A stretch of DNA of 64,000 bases from RGIG426 sp045598965 (GCA_045598965.1 JAZRVH010000013.1:1-64000); one strand, 5' to 3'; positions 50,497 to 59,498 are shown, counted from the first letter of the stretch. Program-made: numbers and translations. Notes: generated by a model from the sequence alone, not told the origin.

Positions 50497-51357
50497 TTAT
50501 TTTCCTCTCCAAATTGCAGATGCTCCGCAAGGAAGCGTCATTCCTGTCGCCTGCACCGGCAAACCGATTTCGTCTGCCGACAGCGTTCCCTCGGCAGAAA
50601 TAAGACTGCCGAGAATGTATTTCATCACCGACGGAGAAAGTCCCGTGGTATAGGAATTGATAAGTACAAAAAGCGGGTTATCCGACAACAGCTTTACACA
50701 TTCGCACACGAAGGGGTAAATCTGCTCCTCTAATTTCCAAATTTCGCCATTGGGGCCACGTCCATAAGACGGCGGGTCCATCAAAATGGCGTCATAAGTG
50801 TTGCCTCGACGCTGTTCACGCAACACAAATTTGAGGCAATCGTCCACAAGCCAACGCATCGGTTTTTCGGAAAGCCCCGAGGAGACGGCGTTTTCTTTTC
50901 CCCATGCCACCATACCCTTTGCGGCATCTACATGGGTAACGTGGGCACCGGCAGCAACACAAGCGAGAGTCGCCGCTCCCGTATATCCAAACAAGTTCAG
51001 CACTTTTATCGGTCGACCGGCGTTTTCAATCGCCTCTCGCATCCAGTCCCAGTTGACCGCTTGTTCGGGGAAAATGCCGGTATGCTTAAAGCCCATCGGT
51101 TTTAGGTGAAAGGTCAAATCCATATAGTGAATCGCCCAATCGTCCGGAATGGGACGATAGACCTCCCACTGTCCTCCTCCGGTCTTGGAGCGAAGATAAC
51201 GGGCGTGGGCTTTTTTCCAAAGCGGATGCGTCTTAGGCGTATCCCAAATAACCTGCGGGTCGGGTCGAATAAGCACAATATCGCCCCATTGCTCAAGTCG
51301 CTCGCCGCCGGAGGCATCCAGCAAGGTATATTCTTTCCAGTTTTCTGCGGTACGCAC
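50497..51357 (-). CDS. RlmI-like class I SAM-dependent methyltransferase
   Basis: A 286-residue methyltransferase resembling the C-terminal part of RlmI/RlmK 23S rRNA cytosine or guanine methyltransferases. VLNLFGYTGAATLACVAAG is motif I, HVTHVDAAKGMVAWGKEN follows, and AILMDPPSYGRGPNGE carries the catalytic-type DPPSY. It has no PUA domain at the N-terminus, unlike RlmI. GTG at 51357 is 8 nt after AAGGAGG and is preferred. It lies between ruvB and ecfA1. Confidence 0.88.
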   Translation of the reverse strand: MRTAENWKEYTLLDASGGERLEQWGDIVLIRPDPQVIWDTPKTHPLWKKAHARYLRSKTGGGQWEVYRPIPDDWAIHYMDLTFHLKPMGFKHTGIFPEQAVNWDWMREAIENAGRPIKVLNLFGYTGAATLACVAAGAHVTHVDAAKGMVAWGKENAVSSGLSEKPMRWLVDDCLKFVLREQRRGNTYDAILMDPPSYGRGPNGEIWKLEEQIYPFVCECVKLLSDNPLFVLINSYTTGLSPSVMKYILGSLISAEGTLSADEIGLPVQATGMTLPCGASAIWRGK

Positions 51358-51380
51358 AAGCGGCACCTCCTTCGGTTACA

Positions 51381-52451
51381 TCAGTACAGCGATTGTTGAC
51401 CCGCTGTTTCGGGACGGTCAAGTCCCAAATGGGCATAAGCGGCGGGAAGCACCACTCGCCCTCTCGGTGTGCGGCTCAAAAAGCCGTTTTGCATAAGATA
51501 AGGCTCATAGACATCCTCAATCGTGACGGCTTCTTCGCCGATAACCGCCGCCACCGTATCCAATCCGACGGGGCCGCCGCCATAATGTTTAATCATGGCA
51601 GTGAGCATCCGACGATCAAGGGCGTCTAACCCCAACTCGTCTACCTCCAGGCGGTCAAGAGCCAATTTCGCCGCATCACGGTCAATCACGCCACCGCTGT
51701 ATACCTGGGCAAAATCACGCACACGGCGTAAAAAGCGGTTGGCAATACGGGGCGTTCCACGGCTACGGGAAGCCAATTCCAATGCACCGTCATGCGTGCA
51801 GGGAATATCCAAAATCCGTGCCGAGCGTTCCACAATCTTCGCCAGCTCCTCCGGCGTATACAGCTCCAAACGCAACACGACACCAAAACGGTCACGCAGC
51901 GGAGCAGACAACTGTCCCGCACGGGTGGTGGCACCGATAAGCGTGAATTTATCAAGCGGCAGATGGATGGATTGTGCCCCTGCTCCTTTGCCGTTCATAA
52001 TATCAATCGTAAAGTCCTCCATCGCCGGATAGAGAATTTCCTCCACCGTACGAGGCAGGCGATGGATTTCATCAATAAACAAAACATCGCCGGGGTCAAG
52101 GCTCATAAGCAACGCCGCCAAGTCACCCGCCCGCTCTAACGCCGGACCGGAGGTGACACGGAAATTGACACCCATCTCCTGGGCGATAATGGCAGCAAGC
52201 GTAGTTTTTCCGAGTCCGGGAGGGCCGTATAACAGCACGTGGTCCAACACCTCATGACGCTGTTTTGCGGCGGTGAGATACACCGACAAATTCTCTTTAT
52301 TCTTTTCCTGGCCAATGTATTCGGCAAGCGTTTTCGGACGAAGCGGGTTATCTCCCTCATCCTCCGGGATATACTCCGTCGTCACCATACGATTTTCATA
52401 ATCCGTATCGGCATCCTGTGCCTCCCACGAAATCAGGTCGTTATTTGTCAC
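51381..52451 (-). CDS. ruvB: Holliday junction branch migration helicase RuvB
   Basis: A 356-residue AAA+ motor. LRPKTLAEYIGQ, Walker A LLYGPPGLGKTTLA, Walker B VLFIDEIHRLPR, sensor ATTRAGQLSAPLRDRFG and the C-terminal winged helix (EPYLMQNGFLSRTPRGR) are all typical. GTG start at 52451 after GGGGGAAAC. It drives junction migration with RuvA. Confidence 0.98.
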   Translation of the reverse strand: MTNNDLISWEAQDADTDYENRMVTTEYIPEDEGDNPLRPKTLAEYIGQEKNKENLSVYLTAAKQRHEVLDHVLLYGPPGLGKTTLAAIIAQEMGVNFRVTSGPALERAGDLAALLMSLDPGDVLFIDEIHRLPRTVEEILYPAMEDFTIDIMNGKGAGAQSIHLPLDKFTLIGATTRAGQLSAPLRDRFGVVLRLELYTPEELAKIVERSARILDIPCTHDGALELASRSRGTPRIANRFLRRVRDFAQVYSGGVIDRDAAKLALDRLEVDELGLDALDRRMLTAMIKHYGGGPVGLDTVAAVIGEEAVTIEDVYEPYLMQNGFLSRTPRGRVVLPAAYAHLGLDRPETAGQQSLY

Positions 52452-52482
52452 GGGTGTTTCCCCCTTTCAAAGCCAACAGCCG

Positions 52483-53082
52483 TCAGCCCATATTTTTTCC
52501 GTGTTGTTTCAATGCGGCGGCAACCATTTCTTCCACCGACATTTCGCTATCAAATTTTGCCACCAACGCAGACGCCTCGCCCGCTTGGAAGCCGAACATC
52601 GACGTCAACGCCCTTACCGCCGCTTCTGCATTGCCGGAAGCGGACGGAATTCCCGCCGGAAGCGGCGAACCATCTGTAAAGGCACTCACCTTGTCTTTCA
52701 ATTCCAAAGCAATACGCTGAGCCATTTTCGGGCCCACGCCGTTGGCACGGGTAAATACCTTGTAATCTCCGGAGGCGGCAGCGGCGGCAACCTGCTCCGG
52801 TGTAAGGGCGGACAAAATCGCACCCGCCACCTTAGCACCAACGCCGGATACGGTGGTTAACTGCTTAAAGCAAGTAAGCTCACTTTGTTCTGCAAAACCA
52901 AACAATTCCAACGCATCCTCACGCACGTTCAAGTGGGTGTAAAGGAAAACCTCTTGACCAACGCTCGGAAGCTTTCGAGCCGTGTTCACCGTGATACGAC
53001 AGCGAAATCCCACACCGCCACAGTTTACCACGGCGATGGTGGCATCAAAATAATCCAAAATACCTTTTAAGGAATAGAACAT
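52483..53082 (-). CDS. ruvA: Holliday junction complex subunit RuvA
   Basis: A 199-residue junction-binding protein. An N-terminal OB fold (MFYSLKGILDYFDAT), tandem helix-hairpin-helix motifs (LTTVSGVGAKVAGAIL and ANGVGPKMAQRIALELKDK) and a C-terminal RuvB-contact domain (about 145-199) are present. GGAGGAATG precedes the ATG. Confidence 0.97.
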   Translation of the reverse strand: MFYSLKGILDYFDATIAVVNCGGVGFRCRITVNTARKLPSVGQEVFLYTHLNVREDALELFGFAEQSELTCFKQLTTVSGVGAKVAGAILSALTPEQVAAAAASGDYKVFTRANGVGPKMAQRIALELKDKVSAFTDGSPLPAGIPSASGNAEAAVRALTSMFGFQAGEASALVAKFDSEMSVEEMVAAALKQHGKNMG

Positions 53083-53109
53083 CTCGCATTCCTCCGTCTG
53101 TTAAAAAAC

Positions 53110-53625
53110 TCAATCGTTTTTTTGTGTTAATTGCTGCACCCTCTGTTTTAGAGGAGTGCCGTTTTGCTGGGTGTGGCAAATGGCGATTGCCAACGCATCC
53201 GCCGTATCGTCGGGGCGAGGAACCTCTGCAAGCCCCAAACGGCGACGAGTCATTTCCATCACCTGTGCCTTTTCCGCTTGACCGTAACCGGTGACGGCAC
53301 TTTTTACTTGAAGCGGTGTATACTCAAAAAACGGAACTCCCGCCTTATGAAGTGCCAGTAAAATCACGCCTCGTGCCTGAGCCACGTCGATACCGGTCGT
53401 TTTGTTGTTTTTGAAATATAACTTTTCCACGGCAGCGGCATCGGGGTGATAGCGTTCCAAAAGCAGATTCATCTCTTCGTAAATCCGCTCAAGGCGTAGG
53501 GAAAAATCCATTCCGGCAGGCGTTTGGATAGAGCCAAATGCCAACGGCTTACAACGGGCACGCTCATAACCTATGAGCCCCCAGCCAACAATGGCATAAC
53601 CGGGGTCAATTCCCATTATTTTCAC
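53110..53625 (-). CDS. ruvC: Holliday junction resolvase RuvC
   Basis: A 171-residue RNase-H-fold endonuclease. IMGIDPGYAIVGWG carries the first acidic residue, AAAVEKLYFKNN the second, and the C-terminal RPDDTADALAIAICH the last two. The GTG at 53625 follows GAGG by 8 nt and gives the normal family length; an open extension upstream is unlikely. First gene of the ruv-ecf-clpE operon. Confidence 0.97.
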   Translation of the reverse strand: MKIMGIDPGYAIVGWGLIGYERARCKPLAFGSIQTPAGMDFSLRLERIYEEMNLLLERYHPDAAAVEKLYFKNNKTTGIDVAQARGVILLALHKAGVPFFEYTPLQVKSAVTGYGQAEKAQVMEMTRRRLGLAEVPRPDDTADALAIAICHTQQNGTPLKQRVQQLTQKND

Positions 53626-53676
53626 CGCATTCACCTCGTTTTTGCACACACTTCCACAAATACTTATACATTGTAT

Positions 53677-53705
53677 AGTATAGCACACCTTTTCAAAAAG
53701 TGCAA
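53677..53705 (-). promoter_or_regulatory. SigA promoter of the ruvC operon
   Basis: On the minus strand TTGCAC (53700-53705) and TATACT (53677-53682) are 17 nt apart. It appears to serve at least thirteen genes down to 41437, because no terminator or clear promoter is visible in between. Confidence 0.88.
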
Positions 53706-53744
53706 TTCTCTAAAGCAACTTTTTTGGCCTTTTTTATAAAAAAA

Positions 53745-53775
53745 TCCTCCGTTTTCCAAAACAGAAAACGGAGGA
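53745..53775 (-). terminator. Terminator of the DUF3048 lipoprotein gene
   Basis: On the minus strand TCCTCCGTTTTC pairs perfectly with GAAAACGGAGGA around a 7-nt loop, followed by seven T. It lies 15 nt after the stop codon. Confidence 0.93.
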
Positions 53776-53789
53776 AATTGAAAACACGA

Positions 53790-54863
53790 TTATTGAAGGA
53801 CGGTTCCGCCACGAAGAGCGGTATTTACCACACAAATGTACGTTTTACCGGGATTGACAACCATCTCGCTGCCATCCGCCTCACTAAACGCAAAGCCGGT
53901 TCCGTCGTTAGAATAGGCAATGTCACGGCTTGTACCGCCGGAAACCAAGACACCGTCGCCGGAAAGGGTGAAATCGCACGTCGTGCTGTTCTCCATATAT
54001 TTTGAAGCGTACAGCACCAGCACATTCGTCACGGTAATCGGCACTTGTTTTTGGACATCGTTATATACACGGTGAACCTCTTGCGGATTCCAGTCGTCGT
54101 TGGATTTCGTATAAAGGCCGGTAGACGCATCATAGCGGAAAATCACCGTCTGGGCACTGGTAACGTCAATGGACGCCACGTTTCCGGCACCGTCCCCTTT
54201 CTTATCGCCAAACGCAAACAAAGCACCGTTTTCGGTAGTCATACGGTATTCATCATTTTTCATGTGGCTAAGAACCTTGCTGCCCGTAGCCATCATACTG
54301 TATTCATAACCACGGGAATTGATGAGACTTTGGTCACGCCAAAAGACCGTTCCGTTGACATTTCCGTCGATATCCGCCAAGCCAAGCTCATTGATTTTCG
54401 CTTTGCCGGTCGTACTTCCTCCCACGTGGAGATACACAAGATCCAACGATTTTGCAATTTTTACAAAAGGCGTACGGGCACTGCGGCACGGGCCAACAGT
54501 TTCCGGCATTCTTTCCGCAGACGCCCACACCGCCATAATACGGGAAATGGCACCCTCGGTTTCCATCTCAAAGAACAAATCGGCGTCTGCGATACCGAAT
54601 TGCGGACGAGAAGCGGGGTTGTTACCAATCATCACACCCACCGGACGAGTAGAATCGCCGGGATTCAGGTCAAACTCGCCGGTATACGGATTTTGTAAGC
54701 TCAAATCAACCGTTTGTGTCGTTGTTGCCGTAGCCGTGGTGGTTGCAACCGTCGTAGGTGCGGGAGCAGAAACTTCCGGCTCTTTTTTGGAACAACCGGT
54801 AGCACACACACCGCAAACAGCTATACAAAGTGCAAGAAGCACCACAAGACTTTTGCGTTTCAT
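53790..54863 (-). CDS. DUF3048 domain lipoprotein (YerB-like)
   Basis: A 357-residue exported protein. The signal peptide (KSLVVLLALCIAVCGVC) ends in the lipobox ATGC with Cys24. A Thr/Ala-rich spacer (about 30-55) leads to the DUF3048 domain: STRPVGVMIGNNPASRPQFG, ADLFFEMETEGAISRIMAVW, and PCRSARTPFVKIA. Then DUF3048_C follows, with VHRVYNDV and the C-terminal VNPGKTYICVVNT. DUF3048 proteins are widespread in Gram-positives, probably envelope-associated, without known activity. Two ATGs (54866, 54863) follow AAGGAATG; the second has better spacing. It is monocistronic. Confidence 0.93.
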   Translation of the reverse strand: MKRKSLVVLLALCIAVCGVCATGCSKKEPEVSAPAPTTVATTTATATTTQTVDLSLQNPYTGEFDLNPGDSTRPVGVMIGNNPASRPQFGIADADLFFEMETEGAISRIMAVWASAERMPETVGPCRSARTPFVKIAKSLDLVYLHVGGSTTGKAKINELGLADIDGNVNGTVFWRDQSLINSRGYEYSMMATGSKVLSHMKNDEYRMTTENGALFAFGDKKGDGAGNVASIDVTSAQTVIFRYDASTGLYTKSNDDWNPQEVHRVYNDVQKQVPITVTNVLVLYASKYMENSTTCDFTLSGDGVLVSGGTSRDIAYSNDGTGFAFSEADGSEMVVNPGKTYICVVNTALRGGTVLQ

Positions 54864-54895
54864 CATTCATTCCTTCTTTCGATTCGACTGCTTAT

Positions 54896-54924
54896 ATTAT
54901 AACGCAAAAATCCTTATTTTTCAA
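54896..54924 (-). promoter_or_regulatory. SigA promoter of the DUF3048 gene
   Basis: On the minus strand TTGAAA (54919-54924) and TATAAT (54896-54901) are 17 nt apart, about 33 nt before the start. Confidence 0.9.
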
Positions 54925-54976
54925 CGTTTTTTGCGATTTTTTTATGAAAAAACGCACAGTTTTTTGCAAAAAATAA

Positions 54977-55008
54977 AAGACCACCATACTTTCGTATGGT
55001 GGTCTTTA
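54977..55008 (-). terminator. Terminator of the rpsL-rpsG-fusA-tuf cluster
   Basis: A 14-bp perfect stem (54977-54990 and 54995-55008) with a TTTC/GAAA tetraloop, followed on the minus strand by TATTTTTT. It lies 26 nt after the tuf stop. Confidence 0.95.
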
Positions 55009-55033
55009 TTAGGTTAGCTTACGTCGGAATCAA

Positions 55034-56236
55034 TTAGGAGTTGATACCGGTAACAACACCCGAGCCAACGGTACGGCCGCCTTCACGAATAGCGAAGCGG
55101 AGGCCTTCCTCGATAGCAATCGGTTTCACGAGCTCCACGTCCATCTCGACGTTATCGCCCGGCATGCACATCTCAGTGCCTTCCGGCAGGGAGATAACAC
55201 CGGTCACGTCAGTGGTACGGAAGTAGAACTGCGGACGATAGTTGTTGAAGAACGGGGTGTGACGGCCGCCCTCATCCTTGGAAAGGACATAAACCTGACC
55301 ATGGAATTTGGTGTGCGGGTTGATGGAGCCGGGTTTGCAGAGAACCTGACCACGCTCAACTTCTTCACGGCCAACGCCACGGAGAAGGGCACCGACGTTG
55401 TCGCCGGCCTCGCAATAGTCGAGGGTCTTGCGGAACATTTCCATAGAGGTAACGACGGTCTTGGATTTCTCCTCGGTAAGACCGACAATCTCAACCTCTT
55501 CGCCGGCTTTCAGGGCACCACGCTCAACACGACCGGTAACAACAGTACCACGGCCGGAGATGGTCATAACGTCCTCAATCGGCATCAAGAAAGCGAGGTC
55601 AGATTTACGCTCCGGAGTCGGGATGTAGCTGTCGACAGCTTCCATGAGCTCAAGAATCGGAGCATAGGTCGGATCGTTGACATCGGTGGAAGCACACTCC
55701 AGAACCTGGAGAGCAGAACCTTTGATGATCGGGGTGTCGTCGCCCGGGAATTCGTACTCATCGAGGGTCTCGCGGATTTCCATTTCAACGAGCTCGAGGA
55801 GTTCCGGATCGTCCATTTGGTCAACTTTGTTCATGAAGACCACAATGTACGGAACGTTAACCTGGCGAGCGAGCAGCAGGTGCTCTTTGGTCTGAGCCAT
55901 CGGGCCATCGGTAGAAGCGATAACCAGGATAGCACCGTCCATCTGAGCAGCACCGGTGATCATGTTTTTGATGTAGTCGGCGTGGCCGGGGCAGTCAACG
56001 TGAGCATAGTGACGGGTAGCCGTCTCATACTCGACGTGAGCGGTGTTGATGGTAATACCACGCTCACGCTCTTCCGGAGCCTTATCGATGTTGGCGTAGT
56101 CGGTGAAGTCCGCACCGCCCTGCAGCGCGAGAACGTTCGTGATCGCGGCGGTCAGAGTGGTTTTACCATGGTCAACGTGACCGATGGTACCGATGTTAAC
56201 GTGGGGTTTGTTGCGTTCAAATTTTGCTTTTGCCAT
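55034..56236 (-). CDS. tuf: Elongation factor Tu
   Basis: A 400-residue GTPase that delivers aminoacyl-tRNA. GHVDHGKTTLT (G1), RERGITINTAHVEYE (G2), DCPGHADYIKNM (G3), NKVDQMDD (G4) and GSALQ (G5) are present, followed by the two beta-barrel domains with GDNVGALLRG and GRTVGSGVV. AAGGAGG precedes the ATG. It has a separate strong promoter in addition to the str cluster promoter, as expected for the most abundant protein. Confidence 0.99.
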   Translation of the reverse strand: MAKAKFERNKPHVNIGTIGHVDHGKTTLTAAITNVLALQGGADFTDYANIDKAPEERERGITINTAHVEYETATRHYAHVDCPGHADYIKNMITGAAQMDGAILVIASTDGPMAQTKEHLLLARQVNVPYIVVFMNKVDQMDDPELLELVEMEIRETLDEYEFPGDDTPIIKGSALQVLECASTDVNDPTYAPILELMEAVDSYIPTPERKSDLAFLMPIEDVMTISGRGTVVTGRVERGALKAGEEVEIVGLTEEKSKTVVTSMEMFRKTLDYCEAGDNVGALLRGVGREEVERGQVLCKPGSINPHTKFHGQVYVLSKDEGGRHTPFFNNYRPQFYFRTTDVTGVISLPEGTEMCMPGDNVEMDVELVKPIAIEEGLRFAIREGGRTVGSGVVTGINS

Positions 56237-56291
56237 TGTTACATCCTCCTTGATATAGGTAATGATAGTGTTTACAAAAAATCACAACGCC

Positions 56292-56320
56292 ATTTTACCA
56301 AGTTTTTCAAAAAAAATCAA
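56292..56320 (-). promoter_or_regulatory. SigA promoter of tuf
   Basis: On the minus strand TTGATT (56315-56320) and TAAAAT (56292-56297) are 17 nt apart, in the 109-nt gap between fusA and tuf. No terminator is seen after fusA. Confidence 0.88.
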
Positions 56321-56345
56321 GTCTTTTTAGGAAAAAAGTTTGGAA

Positions 56346-58430
56346 TTAGGCATCTTTATGACCACGTTTGGAGATAATCTCCTCCGCAACGCTCTTAGGC
56401 AGTTCGGAGTAATGACTCGGCTCCATAACGTATTGGCCACGACCCTGCGTTTTGGAACGAAGGTCGGTAGCGTAACCGAACATCTCGGCCAGCGGGATAG
56501 ACGCACGGATTTGCTGGGCACCGGAAACGGCATCCATACCTTGCATCAAGCCACGACGAGAGTTGATATCGCCGATAACGTCGCCGGTGTATTCGTCCGG
56601 GGCGGTAACGGAGACTTTCATAATCGGTTCCATAAGAACCGGGTCAGCCTTACGCATCGCCTCTTTGAATGCCATAGAACCGGCAATCTTAAACGCCATT
56701 TCAGAGGAGTCGACCTCGTGATAGGAACCGTCGTACAGCGTGACTTTCACGTCCACGACCGGATAGCCTGCCACGATACCGGACTGCATGGCACCTTGGA
56801 TACCGGCGTCAACCGCAGGAATATACTCCTTCGGAATGGCACCACCGACGATGGCATTGATAAACTCATAGCCTTTGCCGGACTCGTTCGGTTCAAGTTT
56901 GATTTTGACGTGACCGTATTGACCTTTACCACCGGACTGACGGGCATACTTGGTATCCACATCAGCGAGGCGGCGAATGGTCTCTTTGTAAGCAACCTGC
57001 GGAGCACCGACGTTGGCTTCCACTTTGAATTCACGGAGCAAACGGTCGACGATAATCTCCAGGTGAAGCTCACCCATACCGGCAATAATGGTTTGACCGG
57101 TTTCTTCGTCACTGTAGGTGCGGAAGGTCGGGTCCTCCTCGGCGAGTTTCGCCAAAGCAATACCCATCTTCTCTTGACCGGCCTTGGTCTTCGGCTCAAT
57201 CGCCACACGGATAACCGGCTCCGGGAATTTCATCGATTCAAGAACAATCGGATGTTTCTCGTCGCACAAGGTATTACCGGTGGTGGTGTTTTTCAGACCG
57301 ACAGCCGCCGCAATATCACCGGCATAGACCTCTTCGATGTCTTGACGGTGGTTTGCGTGCATCTGCAAAATACGACCGAGACGCTCGTTGTTGTCTTTGT
57401 TCGGGTTGTACACGGTGGTACCCGCTTTGCAGATACCGGAATACACACGGAAGAAGCAAAGTTTACCAACGTACGGGTCGGTGGCAATTTTGAAGGCGAG
57501 AGCCGCAAACGGCTCTTTATCGGAGGACGGACGCTCCTCCTCTTCCTCGGTGTCGGGGTTCACGCCTTTGATAGCGGGAACGTCCGTCGGCGAGGGCATA
57601 TAGTCCACAATCGCATCCAGCAGCTTCTGGACACCCTTGTTGCGATAGGAAGTACCGCAGCAGACAGGCACCATGGTGTTGGCGAGGGTGGATTTACGGA
57701 TGCAGGCTTTGATTTCTTCGATAGTGAGTTCCTCACCGGCGAAGTATTTTTCCATCAAGTCGTCATCCTGCTCCGCAACGTGCTCAATGAGCTCGTCGTG
57801 GTATTGCTGAGCTTTCTCTTTCATATCGTCCGGGATATCTTCTTCACGGACATCAATGCCGGCGTCATCATAGTAGATGTAGGCCTTCATCTCCACGAGG
57901 TCGATAATTCCTTTGAAGAACTGCTCAGCACCGATCGGCAATTGGATCGGCACAGCATTACATTTCAGGCGTTCTTTCATCATGTCGATAACACGATAGA
58001 AATCAGCACCCATAATGTCCATTTTGTTGACGTACGCCATACGGGGAACTTTGTATTCGTCCGCCTGACGCCACACGGTCTCAGACTGGGGTTCCACACC
58101 GCCTTTTGCACAAAGAACGGTCACAGAACCGTCGAGAACACGCAGAGAACGCTGCACTTCAACGGTAAAGTCCACGTGTCCGGGAGTGTCGATGATGTTG
58201 ATACGGTGGTCTTTCCAGAAACAAGTGGTAGCGGCGGAGGTGATGGTAATACCACGCTCCTGCTCTTGTGCCATCCAGTCCATCGTAGCGGTACCATCGT
58301 GGGTCTCGCCGATTTTGTGGTTGATACCGGTGTAGTACAAAATACGCTCGGTAGTCGTCGTTTTACCGGCGTCGATGTGAGCCATGATGCCGATATTACG
58401 TGTTTTTTCAAGAGTAACTTGACGTCCCAT
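56346..58430 (-). CDS. fusA: Elongation factor G
   Basis: A 694-residue translocase. AHIDAGKTTTTERILYYTG (G1), QERGITITSAAT (G2), DTPGHVDFTVEVQRSLR (G3) and NKMDIMGAD (G4) mark the GTPase domain; domains II to V follow with GMGELHLEI and the C-terminal GYATDLRSKTQGRG. Length is normal. Eighteen nt downstream of rpsG and 109 nt upstream of tuf. Confidence 0.99.
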   Translation of the reverse strand: MGRQVTLEKTRNIGIMAHIDAGKTTTTERILYYTGINHKIGETHDGTATMDWMAQEQERGITITSAATTCFWKDHRINIIDTPGHVDFTVEVQRSLRVLDGSVTVLCAKGGVEPQSETVWRQADEYKVPRMAYVNKMDIMGADFYRVIDMMKERLKCNAVPIQLPIGAEQFFKGIIDLVEMKAYIYYDDAGIDVREEDIPDDMKEKAQQYHDELIEHVAEQDDDLMEKYFAGEELTIEEIKACIRKSTLANTMVPVCCGTSYRNKGVQKLLDAIVDYMPSPTDVPAIKGVNPDTEEEEERPSSDKEPFAALAFKIATDPYVGKLCFFRVYSGICKAGTTVYNPNKDNNERLGRILQMHANHRQDIEEVYAGDIAAAVGLKNTTTGNTLCDEKHPIVLESMKFPEPVIRVAIEPKTKAGQEKMGIALAKLAEEDPTFRTYSDEETGQTIIAGMGELHLEIIVDRLLREFKVEANVGAPQVAYKETIRRLADVDTKYARQSGGKGQYGHVKIKLEPNESGKGYEFINAIVGGAIPKEYIPAVDAGIQGAMQSGIVAGYPVVDVKVTLYDGSYHEVDSSEMAFKIAGSMAFKEAMRKADPVLMEPIMKVSVTAPDEYTGDVIGDINSRRGLMQGMDAVSGAQQIRASIPLAEMFGYATDLRSKTQGRGQYVMEPSHYSELPKSVAEEIISKRGHKDA

Positions 58431-58448
58431 GTTTTCCTCCTTATGGCA

Positions 58449-58919
58449 TTACCAGCGGAAATGTGCGAACGCTTTGTTGGCCTCAGCCATCTTATGCGTA
58501 TCTTCACGTTTTTTCGCCGCACCGCCGACACCGGCAATGGCATCGACGATCTCGTTAGCAAGGCGTTCTTTCATCGTACGCTCGGAACGAGCACGAGAAT
58601 AGGTGGTCAACCAACGCAGACCAAGGGTAACACGGCGGTCCTCACGGACCTCAATCGGGACCTGATAGGTAGCACCACCGACACGACGGGCTTTGACTTC
58701 GAGAACGGGCATAATGTTCTCCATCGCTGCCTCAAACGCTTCCAGCGGTTCCTTACCGGTCTTTTCAGCCACGATGTCAAACGCATCGTACACAATCTTC
58801 TGTGCAACACCACGTTTGCCGTCGAGCATAATGTTGTTGATGAGTCGGGTCACCAGTTTGGAATTATAAACCGGATCCGCCAACACATCACGTTTCGGAA
58901 TAGAGCCTCTTCTGGGCAT
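58449..58919 (-). CDS. rpsG: 30S ribosomal protein S7
   Basis: A 156-residue primary 16S rRNA-binding protein of the 30S head. MPRRGSIPKRDVLADPVYNS start, NNIMLDGKRGVAQKIVYDAF, RRVGGATYQVPIEV and the C-terminal ANKAFAHFRW are family hallmarks. The ATG at 58919 follows GGAGGG. It is separated from rpsL by 132 nt, an unusually wide gap containing an AT-rich hairpin. Confidence 0.99.
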   Translation of the reverse strand: MPRRGSIPKRDVLADPVYNSKLVTRLINNIMLDGKRGVAQKIVYDAFDIVAEKTGKEPLEAFEAAMENIMPVLEVKARRVGGATYQVPIEVREDRRVTLGLRWLTTYSRARSERTMKERLANEIVDAIAGVGGAAKKREDTHKMAEANKAFAHFRW

Positions 58920-58992
58920 TCTACTTCCCTCCTTCATAGAAATGATATCATAGGTACTCGAGGGTGACAAGCCCCCGTCGGCACAAGAGACT

Positions 58993-59021
58993 CTATATAG
59001 AATGTATATATATCTATATAG
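58993..59021 (-). repeat. AT-rich inverted repeat between rpsL and rpsG
   Basis: CTATATAGA (58993-59001) and its complement TCTATATAG (59013-59021) can form a 9-bp stem with an 11-nt loop in the intercistronic RNA. No T-run follows, so it is not a terminator. A G/C-rich segment (gggtgacaagcccccg, about 58955-58970) lies between it and the rpsG start. S7 regulates its own operon at the rpsL-rpsG junction in enterobacteria; whether this hairpin does so here is unknown. Confidence 0.45.
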
Positions 59022-59051
59022 CGTCCTTTTTAGGCCGCTTTTGTGTCAGGA

Positions 59052-59465
59052 TTACTTCTTCGGACGTTTGGCACCGTACTTGGAACGAGCCTGCATACGG
59101 TTGGCGACACCCTGGGTATCAAGCGTACCACGGATAATGTGATAACGCACACCAGGCAAGTCACGAACACGGCCGCCACGCAGCAGCACGACAGAGTGTT
59201 CTTGCAGGTTGTGGCCTTCGCCCGGAATGTAGGTGGTAACCTCAATACCGTTGGAAAGACGCACACGAGCAACTTTACGCAGAGCGGAGTTCGGTTTTTT
59301 CGGCGTAGTCGTTTTGACAGCAGTACACACACCACGTTTTTGCGGAGCATTGCGGTCAGTTGCGATCTGTTTCTTCGAGTTCCAGCCTTTCAAAAGAGCC
59401 GGAGCTTTCGCCTTTTTCTCCAAATCTTGGCGTCCCTTGCGAACCAGTTGGTTAAAAGTCGGCAA
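59052..59465 (-). CDS. rpsL: 30S ribosomal protein S12
   Basis: A 137-residue decoding-centre protein. LPTFNQLVRKGR start, TTTPKKPNSALRKVARVRL and IPGEGHNLQEHSVVLLRGGR are invariant regions; the streptomycin-related lysines in PKKPNS and the P-G-V-R-Y-H segment are wild type by eye. The start is TTG at 59465, 8 nt after GGAGG, which replaces the usual ATG of MPTINQL-type starts. A strong hairpin lies just before the ribosome binding site. Confidence 0.98.
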   Translation of the reverse strand: MPTFNQLVRKGRQDLEKKAKAPALLKGWNSKKQIATDRNAPQKRGVCTAVKTTTPKKPNSALRKVARVRLSNGIEVTTYIPGEGHNLQEHSVVLLRGGRVRDLPGVRYHIIRGTLDTQGVANRMQARSKYGAKRPKK

Positions 59466-59498
59466 ACAAAACACCTCCTCATTAAAAAATTTATTCGG

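Noticed and set aside
56340..58967. An 875-residue open frame on the plus strand opposite fusA and rpsG
   Set aside because: Antisense of highly expressed genes with biased codons; no start context and no recognisable domain.
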